A DNA stretch of 62,894 nt from Bacteroidia bacterium (GCA_905373475.1 CAJPTC010000015.1:1-62894), one strand, 5' to 3'; shown: positions 34,736 through 44,931, counted from the stretch's first letter. Made by a program: numbers and translations. Notes: generated by a model from the letters alone, not told the origin.

Positions 34736-36079
34736 ATGATTAACGTGTGCACTTTCCTCCCCCTAGCTATACAATTTTTCGCTCCTACGGGGGGCGTGAT
34801 ACTGGGGCTCGTCATTTTAGTGCTCCTTGTTATAGGCTCTGGCTTCGTTTCAGGGTCGGAGGCGTCTTTTTTCTCATTACATAGCATCGAGCTAGAAATA
34901 CTGGAGGAGCAAAAGGAGAAGCATCCGCGCTATAAGCTTGCACTGAAAATGCTGCAAGCCGAGGAACGCCTACTCGCCACTATCCTTATTGCCAATAACC
35001 TTATAAACATTGGGATTGTTATCCTTTCAGCCTATATTACCGATTCACTTGTCTCGTTCCAAGATGCCGAGCTAGAAGGTTTTCTTATCAAGGTCGTACT
35101 CATCACCCTACTACTTCTGCTTTTTGGTGAAGTTCTTCCCAAACAGTTAGGCGCAAGCCGCCCTTTACGATACGTTCATTTTGCCGCACGCCCTCTTTAC
35201 TGTTTTTACGTGGTACTTAGTCCGTTCGCACGCCTTATGGCTTACTCTGCACGACGGATGAACGAACGTTTTGCGCCGCATCTAGACCTGTCTATGGATC
35301 AGATAGAGGAAGCCCTTGAGATCACCAAAGAGGAGAACGGGAACTCCGACGAGGAGTCGCTACTTATCAAACGCTTGGCGCACTATGGCAAAATTGATGT
35401 GTGCGAGATAATGCATCCGCGCGTAGACGTCTTTGCACTAGACTTTGAAACGCCGTATACCGAGGTAAAGAAGCAGGTAATTGCTACGGGCTATAGCCGT
35501 ATCCCCGTTTACAAGGAATCGTTCGATACCATAGTTGGTGTACTCTATGTAAAAGACCTCCTGCCCTACATTGACGAGAACGATAGCTTCGTTTGGACCT
35601 CCCTGTTGCGTTCTGCATACTTTGTGCCCGAGAACAAAAAGATAGACGAGTTGCTAACCGAGTTTCAAACGCAGCGTATACACCTTGCCATCGTAGTCGA
35701 CGAATATGGCGGAACTTGCGGGGTCGTAACACTAGAGGATATTCTGGAGGAAGTGCTCGGCGAAATAGCCGATGAGTCTGATGGCGTAGAGAAAATGTAC
35801 ACGCAACTAGACGCACGTACGTACCGTTTTGATGCAAAAATACTCCTCAACGACTTCTGCAAAATTATAGGTAGACCCGATACCGATTTTGATGAAATCC
35901 GTGGTGAGGCGGAAACCTTGGCGGGACTCGTACTAGAAAAACTAGAACGCTTCCCCGAACAGGGCGAAGTGGTATATATAGAAGACCTGAAACTTACCAT
36001 AGAGGCTGTAACCAATCGGCGCATTGAACAAATTCGCGTGGAGCTTCCCGACACCGCACCACGTGAAAAAGTATCGTAG
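34736..36079 (+). CDS. gldE: GldE, CNNM/CorC-type membrane protein
   Basis: A 447-residue inner-membrane protein: a CNNM (DUF21) domain with three or four membrane segments (about 1-190), two CBS repeats (about 210-340; EIMHPRVDVFALDFET, HLAIVVDEYGGTCGVVTLEDILEEVLGEI) and a CorC/HlyC C-terminal domain. The family includes divalent-cation transporters. In Bacteroidetes the copy upstream of gldD is called GldE and is linked to gliding or type IX secretion function. gldD starts 39 bases after its stop, which supports this name. Confidence 0.9.
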   Translation: MINVCTFLPLAIQFFAPTGGVILGLVILVLLVIGSGFVSGSEASFFSLHSIELEILEEQKEKHPRYKLALKMLQAEERLLATILIANNLINIGIVILSAYITDSLVSFQDAELEGFLIKVVLITLLLLLFGEVLPKQLGASRPLRYVHFAARPLYCFYVVLSPFARLMAYSARRMNERFAPHLDLSMDQIEEALEITKEENGNSDEESLLIKRLAHYGKIDVCEIMHPRVDVFALDFETPYTEVKKQVIATGYSRIPVYKESFDTIVGVLYVKDLLPYIDENDSFVWTSLLRSAYFVPENKKIDELLTEFQTQRIHLAIVVDEYGGTCGVVTLEDILEEVLGEIADESDGVEKMYTQLDARTYRFDAKILLNDFCKIIGRPDTDFDEIRGEAETLAGLVLEKLERFPEQGEVVYIEDLKLTIEAVTNRRIEQIRVELPDTAPREKVS

Positions 36080-36118
36080 AAAGTCAGGCTGTCGCCCCAA
36101 CAATTTGTATAAAGAGGA

Positions 36119-36703
36119 ATGAATACGCAGAGGATTCTATCTAGTCTATTGAGCATTTTCCTTGTCGTATTGGGTTTTGCACTCTGGGGCTGTAGTGAAC
36201 CACAGATCCCGCGTTCGTATGGCTACCCTCGTTTTGATTTTCCCGAAAAGCAATACAGGCTGATAGATACTACTCTCCCTTATTCCTTTGAACTCCCTAC
36301 CTACGCACGGCTGAAACTTTACCCCGACAGTATGGCGCAAGATATTGAAGTGCCAGCGTACAAGGCGACTATCTATCTTACCTACTACAATCGGCGTTCG
36401 GCGCTAGATACGCTCACCGAGAATGCGCGTACGCTCACCTACAAACATTCTATGCGGGCAGATGCCATAGACGAGCAGTACTACGAAAACCCAGAGCACC
36501 ACGTATACGCCATTCTCTATAATGTGGCGGGCGATGTGGCTACCTCCGTACAATTCTATGCAACCGACTCAGTGTCGCGTTTTCTACGGGGCACGTTATA
36601 CTTCTACTGTGTACCTAATGCCGATTCGCTAGCGCCTGCGATAGATTATTTCTCAAAAGATATCGTGCACCTCATCGAGACGCTCGAGTGGAAAAAGGAA
36701 TAA
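36119..36703 (+). CDS. gldD: GldD lipoprotein
   Basis: A 194-residue lipoprotein; the signal peptide ends in ALWGC with Cys25. The mature part begins with PRSYGYPRFDFPEKQYRL, the GldD signature, and has KATIYLTYYNRR. GldD is needed for gliding in Flavobacterium and is kept in many non-gliding Bacteroidetes, where it is thought to support the type IX secretion machinery. It directly follows gldE, and a phosphopantetheinyl transferase starts 5 bases after its stop. Confidence 0.92.
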   Translation: MNTQRILSSLLSIFLVVLGFALWGCSEPQIPRSYGYPRFDFPEKQYRLIDTTLPYSFELPTYARLKLYPDSMAQDIEVPAYKATIYLTYYNRRSALDTLTENARTLTYKHSMRADAIDEQYYENPEHHVYAILYNVAGDVATSVQFYATDSVSRFLRGTLYFYCVPNADSLAPAIDYFSKDIVHLIETLEWKKE

Positions 36704-36708
36704 CCGCC

Positions 36709-37380
36709 ATGCCCGAATTCTTGAAAATCAATACTGGGGCTGCGACTCTTGCCTTTTGGCACATAGAGGAGAGCGAAGAGCAACTAAAAGCTTTCATTGG
36801 AGGCGACTCCTTTCCTACGCTTTCAAACTTTCATGACGACTCGCGACGCCGTGAATGGCTTGCCACGCGGTGCATTCTTAAAACACTCGGCATTACCGAC
36901 CAAGTAATCTACACGAAGCGGCGCAAACCACTTCTTGTTAGCGGCAACGGGCACATCTCTATGTCGCATACCTTTCCGTATGCAGCCGTTATTACGAATC
37001 CGAGTTTCTACGTGGGGATCGATATTGAAAAAAAGAACCGCCCCTTTCAGCGCATTGCCTATCAGTTTCTCACCATAGGCGAACTCTCCTGGCTTGACCT
37101 CAACAACACCCTACAGCTTGCCCTCATTTGGAGCGCCAAAGAGGCTTTTTTTAAGGTTTACAATCGCCCGGGGCTCAACTCCTTTACCGACCTCGATGTG
37201 CTCCCATTTACCGTACAAGACGATCACGGGGCGTTTAATATGTTAGTGCACGTAGAGCGGTTCTGTTTCAAGGTTTCGCTAGAGTACTCCATCCTGGACA
37301 ACTTCGTGATTACTTGGGCAGTTTGCAACCCTAAGCTCTTTACATGGGCACTTCCGACCGAGGAAGAGAGTGAGGGGTAA
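36709..37380 (+). CDS. 4'-phosphopantetheinyl transferase
   Basis: A 223-residue Sfp-type enzyme from the ATG at 36709, which lies just after the gldD stop; an earlier in-frame ATG would overlap gldD. VGIDIEKKNRPF and WSAKEAFFKVY are the two magnesium/CoA motifs, and HISMSHTFPYAAV is the third conserved block. It attaches the phosphopantetheine arm to acyl carrier proteins. No carrier protein gene is nearby, so it probably serves fatty-acid synthesis. Confidence 0.92.
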   Translation: MPEFLKINTGAATLAFWHIEESEEQLKAFIGGDSFPTLSNFHDDSRRREWLATRCILKTLGITDQVIYTKRRKPLLVSGNGHISMSHTFPYAAVITNPSFYVGIDIEKKNRPFQRIAYQFLTIGELSWLDLNNTLQLALIWSAKEAFFKVYNRPGLNSFTDLDVLPFTVQDDHGAFNMLVHVERFCFKVSLEYSILDNFVITWAVCNPKLFTWALPTEEESEG

Positions 37381-37465
37381 AAGGCGGCTATTTCGTAGTT
37401 CAACTTGCAAAGCATCGTACACGGCGCTTAAAGTGTCATCGTGCCCCCGAGTTCAGAACTTACTC

Positions 37466-37473
37466 TAACTTTG
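37466..37473 (+). promoter_or_regulatory. -7 box for the GAF/PAS sensor gene
   Basis: TAACTTTG at 37466-37473 fits TAnnTTTG. It lies 33 bases before the ATG at 37507, which argues against the earlier in-frame GTG at 37441 as the start. Confidence 0.55.
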
Positions 37474-37506
37474 TACACAGAGTTAGTAGAGGGGGAACAA
37501 GAGCCG

Positions 37507-39879
37507 ATGAAACGTTTCGAGTTAAGCATTCGCAAACGGATATTATTTACAGTGCTGGGCGCAGTGCTGATAACTTATCTCCTGTCGTTAGGCTTTTTGA
37601 CCTATCGCAATGAACAACAGAGCCTCCGAGTTGCTATGCAGGCGGGGCGTATGCAGATCGAAGAGTACGCAACACAACTTAGCTGCGACCTCAATATTTC
37701 GCTCACTCTGGCACGCAATCTCAGCGGGATTATGCGAGGCGTAACCCCTGCAACGTGGGAAGAGCGTATGCACGAATTTGATAGGATGTGCCGCCTTATC
37801 GCCAAGTCCGACTACACCTATAGCGAGATTTGGGGCACTTTTGACTACAACCTCCGGCGCGCCGATTATCCGTACAAGGAGGGACAGTTTGAAATCATAT
37901 ATCCTTTTGGCGATTCGGCACAGAGATGTTTTACCGCTGTGCGCGATACATCTGGGCTTGCGACAAATCTTAGTTACATAGCGCGGCGCAATTTCAACGA
38001 GGAGGAGATGCTAGAGCCCTTCCTGCTCCGCCCCGATACCGCTGGAAAGGTTAATTACGTGGTAGGCGTCTCCGTCCCCGTTCGCGATACGCTTGAACGT
38101 GCCATTGGACTCGTAGCTGTGAACCGTTCTGTTTCCTACTATCGGCGGAAATTTGCCGAGTATCATCCTTACAATGAGATGAGTTTACTACTCTTTTCGC
38201 GAGAGATGAAGGTAATTGCAGGTCCGGAAGACGAGCTCGTCGGGCAAAATGCCGAAGATATCCTAATGCAAGTACCGCATTTCGCCGATAAAGTGCTACT
38301 CATGCGTCAGGGCGCACTACTTGCCGAATCGTACATCAGCCCCATGACGCGGCAAGAAGCCTTCTTGTTTAGCGCTCCCGTTAAAGTGGGCGATATGCGC
38401 CAACTCTGGACACTGTGTATGGTGGTAAGTCGCGATAGCCTGCTTGCATTTTCCGATGCTACTTTTCGCCTTACGCTTTGGTTCACTCTAGCAGGCTTAG
38501 TATTTATTCTACTCGTTCTCCTTTGGCTCGCTTCGCGCATAGGGGGTTCGCTCGCCAATATCAGCAAGACACTTCAAGCTCTCGCACAGGGGCATATAGA
38601 TGCGAAATTGCGCCTCAAGTATCGCACAGGCGACGAGATAGAAACCATTGCCACTTCGGTCAACCAATTGCTCGAGAATATGGAGGCTAAGGCGAGTTTT
38701 GCACAAGCCATCGGGCGTGGTGAACAGGACACCGAGTACTATGCCAAGGCTGACGACGTATTGGGGCAAAGTCTCTTAGAAATGCAAAACAGTTTGAAAG
38801 CAGCCAAGGCTCGCGAAGAAATTCAGCGTGAGCAAGAGGAACAGCAAGCATGGGCTACTAAGGGACTAGCGCTCTTCTCGGAATACATGCGTGTAGAAAC
38901 CAGTGACATCGTCGGATTTACTTACGACATCCTGCACCACCTCACACAATATGTAAAGGCAGACATCGGGGCGGTTTACCTTGTAGAGAAAGATGAGGAG
39001 GGCAATAGTACATTGTCGCTTACATCTTCCTATGCATACGCTGTGCGTAAATATGCTACGGCTCATTTTGAGATAGGAGAGGGGTTGGTAGGGCGCTGTG
39101 CGATGGAACAAAAACGGATTTACATTACCGACTTGCCCAAGGGGTATGTGAAAATTTGTTCGGGGTTAGGTCATGACGATCCGAATGCGCTGGTGCTTGT
39201 GCCCATATTGATGAACGACGTGCTACAGGGCGTTCTGGAACTCGCGCGTTTTGGCGAGTTTGAAGAGTATGTACTGCGCTTCATAGAAAACGTAATGGGG
39301 AGCTTTGCCGCTACGCTTGTAGCACTCCGCAATAATATTCAGACACAGCGCCTCTTGCAAGAAGCGCGTATACGTTCTGAAGAAATTAGTGCGCAAGAGG
39401 AAGAAATGCGGCAGAACATGGAGGAACTACAGACTATCCAAGAGGAAGCAGCCCGCAAGTCGGCTGAAATGGAGAGCTGGAATCGTGCCATGCAGAGCGC
39501 ATGCTGTCTGGTAGAATACGATACACGGGGCTACCTAACCTACGCCAATAACGAATACCTGTCGTTGCTTCGCATCTCGCTCTCCGAAATTCAGAACCAT
39601 CACCACTCCGAAGGACTGGATATAAAGTCGGAGAATGCGAAACAATACCAGAACTTCTGGCAAGATATTCTGAACGGACAGGTGAAACGTAATGTGCGGA
39701 ATACTGTGAAACGGAATGGTATAGAACTCATCTTTACTGAAACTTACGCCCCCATTCTCAATGAGCGAGGTGAGGTGATAAAGGTTCTCAAAATAGCCTT
39801 CAATATTACCGACTACATCGCAGGTCAGAGCGAAAACACAGAGGCACCTCCCGACAACGTCTATATTGAGGCGGAATAG
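37507..39879 (+). CDS. Membrane sensor with HAMP, GAF and PAS domains, no output domain
   Basis: A 790-residue protein from the ATG at 37507. One membrane segment (about 11-33), a large periplasmic Cache-like sensor (about 34-320) and a second segment (about 322-344) are followed by HAMP (about 345-397), a coiled coil, a GAF domain (about 458-615), another coiled coil and a PAS domain (about 656-780). I see no histidine kinase, GGDEF, methyl-accepting or phosphatase domain. The protein must therefore signal through a partner. rarA begins 2 bases after the stop, so the two are probably co-transcribed. Confidence 0.82.
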   Translation: MKRFELSIRKRILFTVLGAVLITYLLSLGFLTYRNEQQSLRVAMQAGRMQIEEYATQLSCDLNISLTLARNLSGIMRGVTPATWEERMHEFDRMCRLIAKSDYTYSEIWGTFDYNLRRADYPYKEGQFEIIYPFGDSAQRCFTAVRDTSGLATNLSYIARRNFNEEEMLEPFLLRPDTAGKVNYVVGVSVPVRDTLERAIGLVAVNRSVSYYRRKFAEYHPYNEMSLLLFSREMKVIAGPEDELVGQNAEDILMQVPHFADKVLLMRQGALLAESYISPMTRQEAFLFSAPVKVGDMRQLWTLCMVVSRDSLLAFSDATFRLTLWFTLAGLVFILLVLLWLASRIGGSLANISKTLQALAQGHIDAKLRLKYRTGDEIETIATSVNQLLENMEAKASFAQAIGRGEQDTEYYAKADDVLGQSLLEMQNSLKAAKAREEIQREQEEQQAWATKGLALFSEYMRVETSDIVGFTYDILHHLTQYVKADIGAVYLVEKDEEGNSTLSLTSSYAYAVRKYATAHFEIGEGLVGRCAMEQKRIYITDLPKGYVKICSGLGHDDPNALVLVPILMNDVLQGVLELARFGEFEEYVLRFIENVMGSFAATLVALRNNIQTQRLLQEARIRSEEISAQEEEMRQNMEELQTIQEEAARKSAEMESWNRAMQSACCLVEYDTRGYLTYANNEYLSLLRISLSEIQNHHHSEGLDIKSENAKQYQNFWQDILNGQVKRNVRNTVKRNGIELIFTETYAPILNERGEVIKVLKIAFNITDYIAGQSENTEAPPDNVYIEAE

Positions 39880-39881
39880 CG

Positions 39882-41171
39882 ATGAACGATTTTCGTCCGT
39901 TAGCCGAACGCATGCGTCCGCGCCGTTTAGAGGACTATGTGGGGCAAGAGCACTTGGTGGGCGAGAACGGCGTTATACGCCAGATGCTAGCTAGCGGACA
40001 GATAACGCCTTTTATCTTATGGGGGCCACCTGGTGTGGGAAAGACGACACTAGCGCGCATTGTAGCCCAATCGCTTGAAAGAGAATTCTATGTACTGAGT
40101 GCCGTAACGGCGGGCGTGAAAGACGTGCGTGAGGTACTCGATGAGGCCAAAAGTTTTAAGCTCTTTGCCAAAGCTACCCCAGTGCTTTTCATCGATGAGA
40201 TCCACAGGTTCAACAAATCGCAACAAGATTCGCTTTTAGGGGCTGTAGAGCGCGGAGAAGTAGCCCTAATAGGTGCAACTACAGAGAATCCCTCCTTCGA
40301 GGTTATTTCGCCCCTCCTTTCGCGCTGTCAGGTCTATACTTTGAAATCGTTAGAGCGCGAAGCTCTCCAGAAGCTTGCACAAAGAGCTATGCAGGAGGAC
40401 GAACTGCTGAAAAAGGTAACCTTTGAGTTCGTAGAAGACGACGCCTTTTATCTCTTTGCCGCAGGCGACGGGCGCAAACTCCTCAATATTCTGGAACTGC
40501 TTTACAATGCACGTACAGGCAACACCGTACAAGTAACCAATGTGCTTGTGCAGCGCCTCCTTCAGCAACGCGCTCCGCGCTATGACAAACACGGCGAGAT
40601 GCATTACGATTGCATTTCGGCCTTCATTAAGTCGGTACGGGGTAGTGACCCGCAGGCGGCCGTATATTGGATGGCTCGGATGCTCGCAGCTGGCGAAGAT
40701 CCTGTTTTTGTAGCACGACGTTTGATAATTCTTGCTGCGGAGGATATTGGTTTAGCCAATCCCAACGCGCTGCTTATTGCGAACGCAGCCATGAGCGCTG
40801 TGCAGAACATTGGCATGCCCGAAGCACGCATTGTTTTGTCAGAAGCGGCGTTGTACCTCGCGTCGTCGGAAAAAAGTAATTCTGCCTATATGGCTATCAA
40901 TGATGCATTGACCTTTGTGAGTGAAGAGACGCCCCACGATGTACCCCTTCATTTGCGCAATGCGCCTACAAAACTTATGAAGGATATGGGGTACTCCGAT
41001 GGTTACAAATATGCACACGACTATCCTCGGCATTTCGTGCAGCTCGAATTCCTACCAGCGGGCATGGAGGGTACTGTTTTCTACCATCCGCAGGACAATT
41101 CGCGCGAGCGAGAAATGGCAACCTCTCTCAAACAACGTTGGGGAGATAAATACAAACTTGAACAAGAGTAA
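39882..41171 (+). CDS. rarA: Replication-associated recombination protein A
   Basis: A 429-residue AAA+ ATPase of the RarA/MgsA/WRNIP1 family, related to clamp loaders. Walker A is WGPPGVGKTTLAR, Walker B with sensor is VLFIDEIHRFNKSQQD, and the C-terminal tetramerisation domain ends FYHPQDNSREREM. It acts at stalled forks and gaps with SSB. Starts 2 bases after the sensor gene. Confidence 0.96.
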   Translation: MNDFRPLAERMRPRRLEDYVGQEHLVGENGVIRQMLASGQITPFILWGPPGVGKTTLARIVAQSLEREFYVLSAVTAGVKDVREVLDEAKSFKLFAKATPVLFIDEIHRFNKSQQDSLLGAVERGEVALIGATTENPSFEVISPLLSRCQVYTLKSLEREALQKLAQRAMQEDELLKKVTFEFVEDDAFYLFAAGDGRKLLNILELLYNARTGNTVQVTNVLVQRLLQQRAPRYDKHGEMHYDCISAFIKSVRGSDPQAAVYWMARMLAAGEDPVFVARRLIILAAEDIGLANPNALLIANAAMSAVQNIGMPEARIVLSEAALYLASSEKSNSAYMAINDALTFVSEETPHDVPLHLRNAPTKLMKDMGYSDGYKYAHDYPRHFVQLEFLPAGMEGTVFYHPQDNSREREMATSLKQRWGDKYKLEQE

Positions 41172-41208
41172 AAGCCTCCCACTCTCTTTATATCCAAAAC
41201 ATTCGCAG

Positions 41209-42036
41209 ATGACAAAGCAAGAAATCTTTAATTCCATCGCACACTTGCAACACTTTACGGGAAAGGAGTTACTCCTTTTGGCAGGACCGTGCGTTGTAGA
41301 AGGTCGCGATATTACGCTGCGTATTGCAGAACGTTTAGCAGAATTATGCGAGAAGTACCAGTACCCTCTCGTGTTCAAGGCATCCTACCGTAAAGCCAAT
41401 CGTTCGCGCGTAGATTCTTTCACGGGGATAGGTGACGAGGAGGCGCTTCGTATTTTGGAGGAGGTGAAGCAATCGTTCTCGCTCCCTCTGATAACCGATG
41501 TTCACGAAATCTCAGAGATCGAGACGGTTGCCTTGGTGGTAGATATTCTCCAAATTCCCGCTTTTTTGTGTCGGCAGACCGAACTCCTGCAAGCTGCGGG
41601 TCGTTCAGGGCGTATTGTAAATATCAAGAAAGGACAATTTGTTGCCCCCGATGCCATGCGCTTTGCAGCCGACAAGGTGCGCCGTGTGGGGAATGAAAAG
41701 GTAATGCTCACCGAACGAGGTACAATGTTTGGCTACACTGACTTGGTAGTCGATTTCCGTGGTATCCCCGTGATGCAAGCCACGGGCTGCCCCGTGATAC
41801 TCGATGTTACGCACTCGTTGCAAGAACCGAACCAGACAAGCGGTGTTACGGGCGGACGCCCTGCGCTCATTGAGTACATGGCTCGCTTAGGGGTAGTGGC
41901 TAGGGTAGACGGTCTCTTTTTTGAAACGCATCCTGAACCTGCCAAGGCTCTTTCTGATGGCGCTAATATGTTACCTCTCGATAGAGTTGAAGGTATGCTC
42001 CGCGAGCTAAAGAAACTTTCTGCCCTCAATGCCTAA
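41209..42036 (+). CDS. kdsA: 3-deoxy-8-phosphooctulonate synthase (Kdo-8-P synthase)
   Basis: A 275-residue enzyme that condenses PEP with arabinose-5-phosphate to Kdo-8-P, the first step toward the Kdo of LPS. GPCVVEGRD, FKASYRKANRSR, TDVHE, RQTELLQAAG and DVTHSLQ are conserved active-site segments. The ATG at 41209 is chosen; the open frame upstream overlaps rarA. Its last 8 bases overlap cinA, suggesting translational coupling. Confidence 0.96.
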   Translation: MTKQEIFNSIAHLQHFTGKELLLLAGPCVVEGRDITLRIAERLAELCEKYQYPLVFKASYRKANRSRVDSFTGIGDEEALRILEEVKQSFSLPLITDVHEISEIETVALVVDILQIPAFLCRQTELLQAAGRSGRIVNIKKGQFVAPDAMRFAADKVRRVGNEKVMLTERGTMFGYTDLVVDFRGIPVMQATGCPVILDVTHSLQEPNQTSGVTGGRPALIEYMARLGVVARVDGLFFETHPEPAKALSDGANMLPLDRVEGMLRELKKLSALNA

Positions 42037-43258
42037 AACGAAAGCTGCCATCGTAGCCGTGGGAACGGAACTCACCACGGGTTTTGTGCGCGATGCCAAC
42101 GTCTATTATTTAGCCAAAGAGCTAGATGCGTTGGGAATAGAAGTAACAACGACAACGATGTTGCCCGACGACCGACCGCTGATGCGAGAGGTGTTTCTAG
42201 AGGCTATGCGTCGTAGCCAAATCGTGCTTGTAACGGGCGGTTTAGGACCTACGGAGGATGATTTTACCAAGGATGTGCTTTTAGACCTTTTTGGTGGCAC
42301 ATGGCATGAAGATGCCAAGACCCTTGAACGCATTAAAATGCTCTTAGAGCGGCGCAATCTTCCGCTCACTACAATAAACCGTCAGCAAGCCGTCGTGCCC
42401 AGTTCGGCAGAGGTGCTGCCTAATGCTTTCGGGATGGCGCCTGCCACGCTCTACCGCTACGACGGGGGAATTTTAGTCAGTATGCCAGGCGTACCAGCTG
42501 AGATGCGGGGTATTTTTGAAACCGAATTGCGCCCACGTCTGGCATCTTTCGCCGGCGGTATCATACATCAACAGCTTTACGTTTTCGGAGTAGCCGAGTC
42601 GCTCCTCTCTGCGCGTTTACGCGATTGGAGTTCGGCTTTGCCCGAAGGTATGGCGCTTGCCTACCTACCCTCGATGGGGAATGTGTGTCTGCGGGTAAGC
42701 TACAATAAGGAGCTTGTAGGTAGTAGTACTGTAACTGAACGTATGCAGGAACTATACCATCTACTGGAGGGAGAAAAGCTGTTGCATACCGACCTCTCTT
42801 TTCCTGCCTACATTGTAAACACGCTCACCGAACGTAAGCAAACGCTCTCTATTGCAGAGAGTTGTACTGGGGGACTCGTATCTGGAAAACTGACGGGCGT
42901 ATCGGGTGCATCAAAGGTCTATCGTGGCGGCATCTGTACCTATATCAATGCGATAAAAGAGCAAGAACTCAGCGTGCCGCACGAAATGTTAGAGAAATAT
43001 AGCGCCGTGAGCGCACCCGTGGCAGAAGCCATGGCGCGGGGAGTACGAGAGAAATTTGGTACAACCTATGGCGTTGCCACGACGGGCTATATGGAGATGG
43101 CAGGCGATGCCAATATGACAGGCGAGGTGTATATCGGGATAGCTACGCAGCAGACAGTTTTCGCACATCACTTTGTCCTAAACCAGAACCGGCAGGGCAA
43201 CCAAGAATGGAGCGTAGATCGTGCTCTAGTAGAGCTAATGCTGGTGCTTTTGCCCTAA
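42029..43258 (+). CDS. cinA: CinA family protein (nicotinamide-nucleotide amidase)
   Basis: A 409-residue two-domain protein. The N-terminal MoCF/COG1058 domain (about 1-170; VGTELTTGFVRDANVYYLAKEL, VTGGLGPTEDDFTKDV) is an ADP-ribose pyrophosphatase in related proteins. The C-terminal PncC domain (about 255-409; SIAESCTGGLVSGKLTGVSGASKVYRGG) deamidates nicotinamide mononucleotide. Full-length CinA is 400-420 residues. The start codon overlaps the kdsA end by 8 bases. Confidence 0.94.
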   Translation: MPKTKAAIVAVGTELTTGFVRDANVYYLAKELDALGIEVTTTTMLPDDRPLMREVFLEAMRRSQIVLVTGGLGPTEDDFTKDVLLDLFGGTWHEDAKTLERIKMLLERRNLPLTTINRQQAVVPSSAEVLPNAFGMAPATLYRYDGGILVSMPGVPAEMRGIFETELRPRLASFAGGIIHQQLYVFGVAESLLSARLRDWSSALPEGMALAYLPSMGNVCLRVSYNKELVGSSTVTERMQELYHLLEGEKLLHTDLSFPAYIVNTLTERKQTLSIAESCTGGLVSGKLTGVSGASKVYRGGICTYINAIKEQELSVPHEMLEKYSAVSAPVAEAMARGVREKFGTTYGVATTGYMEMAGDANMTGEVYIGIATQQTVFAHHFVLNQNRQGNQEWSVDRALVELMLVLLP

Positions 43259-43378
43259 AACATTGAAGTGCTGCAATACGCAGTCCGTCCGTACCCCTTA
43301 AGTAGGCGCGTAATTTCCCCATTTAAAGGCAAAGTGTGCTTTAAGTGTTGCGCCCTGAAAGCGTTTCCTACGGAGTAA

Positions 43379-44638
43379 TTATTCGTAGCGCAATGCATCG
43401 ATGGGGTCTAACTGAGCAGCACGGCTGGCGGGTAGGTATCCCGCAAAAATTCCCACAACGATACAGAGTATCAGACTTCCGATAGCCCATCCCCATGGGA
43501 TGGTAAAGTTTACGCCCATGGCAGCCGCAGCGCCACGCCCAGCTATAATACCGAGTAGGATTCCTACAATACCTCCGAACACGGTAATAAAAATGGCTTC
43601 CAGCAAGAACTGCCCCCGAATGGTTGAGCCGTAAGCGCCTATAGCTTTTCGTGTCCCAATCTCTCGGGTGCGCTCAGTTACCGAGGCTAGCATGATATTC
43701 ATCAGCGCGATGGCTGAGCCTACTAAGGTGATTAAGCCGATGAGTATTGCCGCCATTCCTACAGAAGAGAGACTCTCGAGAATCATCTTCGTGAGTTCGT
43801 CGTTCGTAAGTATATTGAATGTATTGCGTTGTATAGGGCGCAGTCCACGAATACGTCGCATTATCATTTCAGCATCAGTACGAGCCGTAGATATGGACGT
43901 GCCTGCACGCGGATTTACTTTAACGAGGCAATCGGCATCGGGAACAGAGAAGCGAGTTAGTCCTGTAAGAAGTGGAACATAGACATTCTCGTTCTGAGCC
44001 CCTCCGAAAGAACTAGATTTGCTCGATAGAACGCCCACTACGGTAAAAGGGGCAGAGCCTACCATAAGACGTTTGCCGAGTGCTTGCGATTCCTTATCAA
44101 AGAGCTGTTTTGCTAAACTCGAGCCGATGACAACCACATCTGACACATTGTGGTATTCCTGCTCCGAGAAACCACGACCGTAGGCAAGCGATTCGTTGTT
44201 TGTGAGTAGGTAGTTCTCGCTTATACCTGTAACACTCAGTGAAGGGCGCGACTTTTTGTCGCGGTATTTCAATTGCGTGGAGGTGAGCCAAGTTTCGTAG
44301 GCAGCATTGCCAAACGCCGAGAAGGCTTTGCAAAAAGACTCTGCTTGCCAACGTGTAATGTACGAGTAGTCTTCTCCATTGCCGAGTTCCCGTCCGTTAA
44401 TGCGAATATTTCGCGACCAACTCGTAATCTCCAGAGCTGCACCTTGTTCGCCGCCAATCTCGTCCTCGATCGTGTAGCTTACGGCGTTCACCACAGTAAG
44501 CATGCCCATTAGTGCTAGGAGTCCGATTGAGATGATCAGCATGGTAAGAAAAGCGCGAACTCGGCTTACCCAGATAGCAGCCAGAGCCAGACGTACGTTC
44601 TCTATGCTGCGTGCAACCTTCCGTTTCCAATAGTTCAT
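43379..44638 (-). CDS. MacB-type ABC transporter permease
   Basis: A 419-residue permease: one N-terminal membrane segment (about 28-50), a periplasmic MacB_PCD domain (about 55-280) and three C-terminal segments of an FtsX domain, with the conserved MASVTERTREIGTRKAIGA-like region and LDPIDALRYE at the end. No ATPase domain is fused and none is adjacent. It is encoded alone, divergent from cinA. Likely part of a lipoprotein, peptide or macrolide-type export system whose ATPase is elsewhere. Confidence 0.88.
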   Translation of the reverse strand: MNYWKRKVARSIENVRLALAAIWVSRVRAFLTMLIISIGLLALMGMLTVVNAVSYTIEDEIGGEQGAALEITSWSRNIRINGRELGNGEDYSYITRWQAESFCKAFSAFGNAAYETWLTSTQLKYRDKKSRPSLSVTGISENYLLTNNESLAYGRGFSEQEYHNVSDVVVIGSSLAKQLFDKESQALGKRLMVGSAPFTVVGVLSSKSSSFGGAQNENVYVPLLTGLTRFSVPDADCLVKVNPRAGTSISTARTDAEMIMRRIRGLRPIQRNTFNILTNDELTKMILESLSSVGMAAILIGLITLVGSAIALMNIMLASVTERTREIGTRKAIGAYGSTIRGQFLLEAIFITVFGGIVGILLGIIAGRGAAAAMGVNFTIPWGWAIGSLILCIVVGIFAGYLPASRAAQLDPIDALRYE

Positions 44639-44930
44639 CCCCTTATAGTGCTTCCTAACTGTTTGTACACAAAATTAGGAATTGTAGGCAAATAGTAGGG
44701 CGAATGTTGTTGTATAATCGCTTCCCCCTCCCAATAGTCGTTTTGCACGTTCCTCGCGTCTTAACGAAACCTTCTTCTCTCCGAGAATAGAAATTCAACT
44801 CTTATACTTCGTTTACTCTTAGATATACTCAATTCTGAGGCAAGGCCTTTGCAGGCTCTATACTTGAACAAGGGTAATGCATTGCATCATAACATACCAG
44901 CACGTTGTCCGTAATGCCCGTGAATACCAA
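44639..44930. other. Intergenic region between permease and peroxiredoxin genes
   Basis: Holds the 5' region of the permease gene (minus strand) and the 3' region of the peroxiredoxin gene. No coding signal, tRNA or clear repeat is visible. Confidence 0.4.
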
Positions 44931-44931
44931 T

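Noticed and set aside
40999..41208. KdsA extension overlapping rarA
   Set aside because: The frame is a shadow of rarA; the kdsA family begins near MTKQEIF at 41209.
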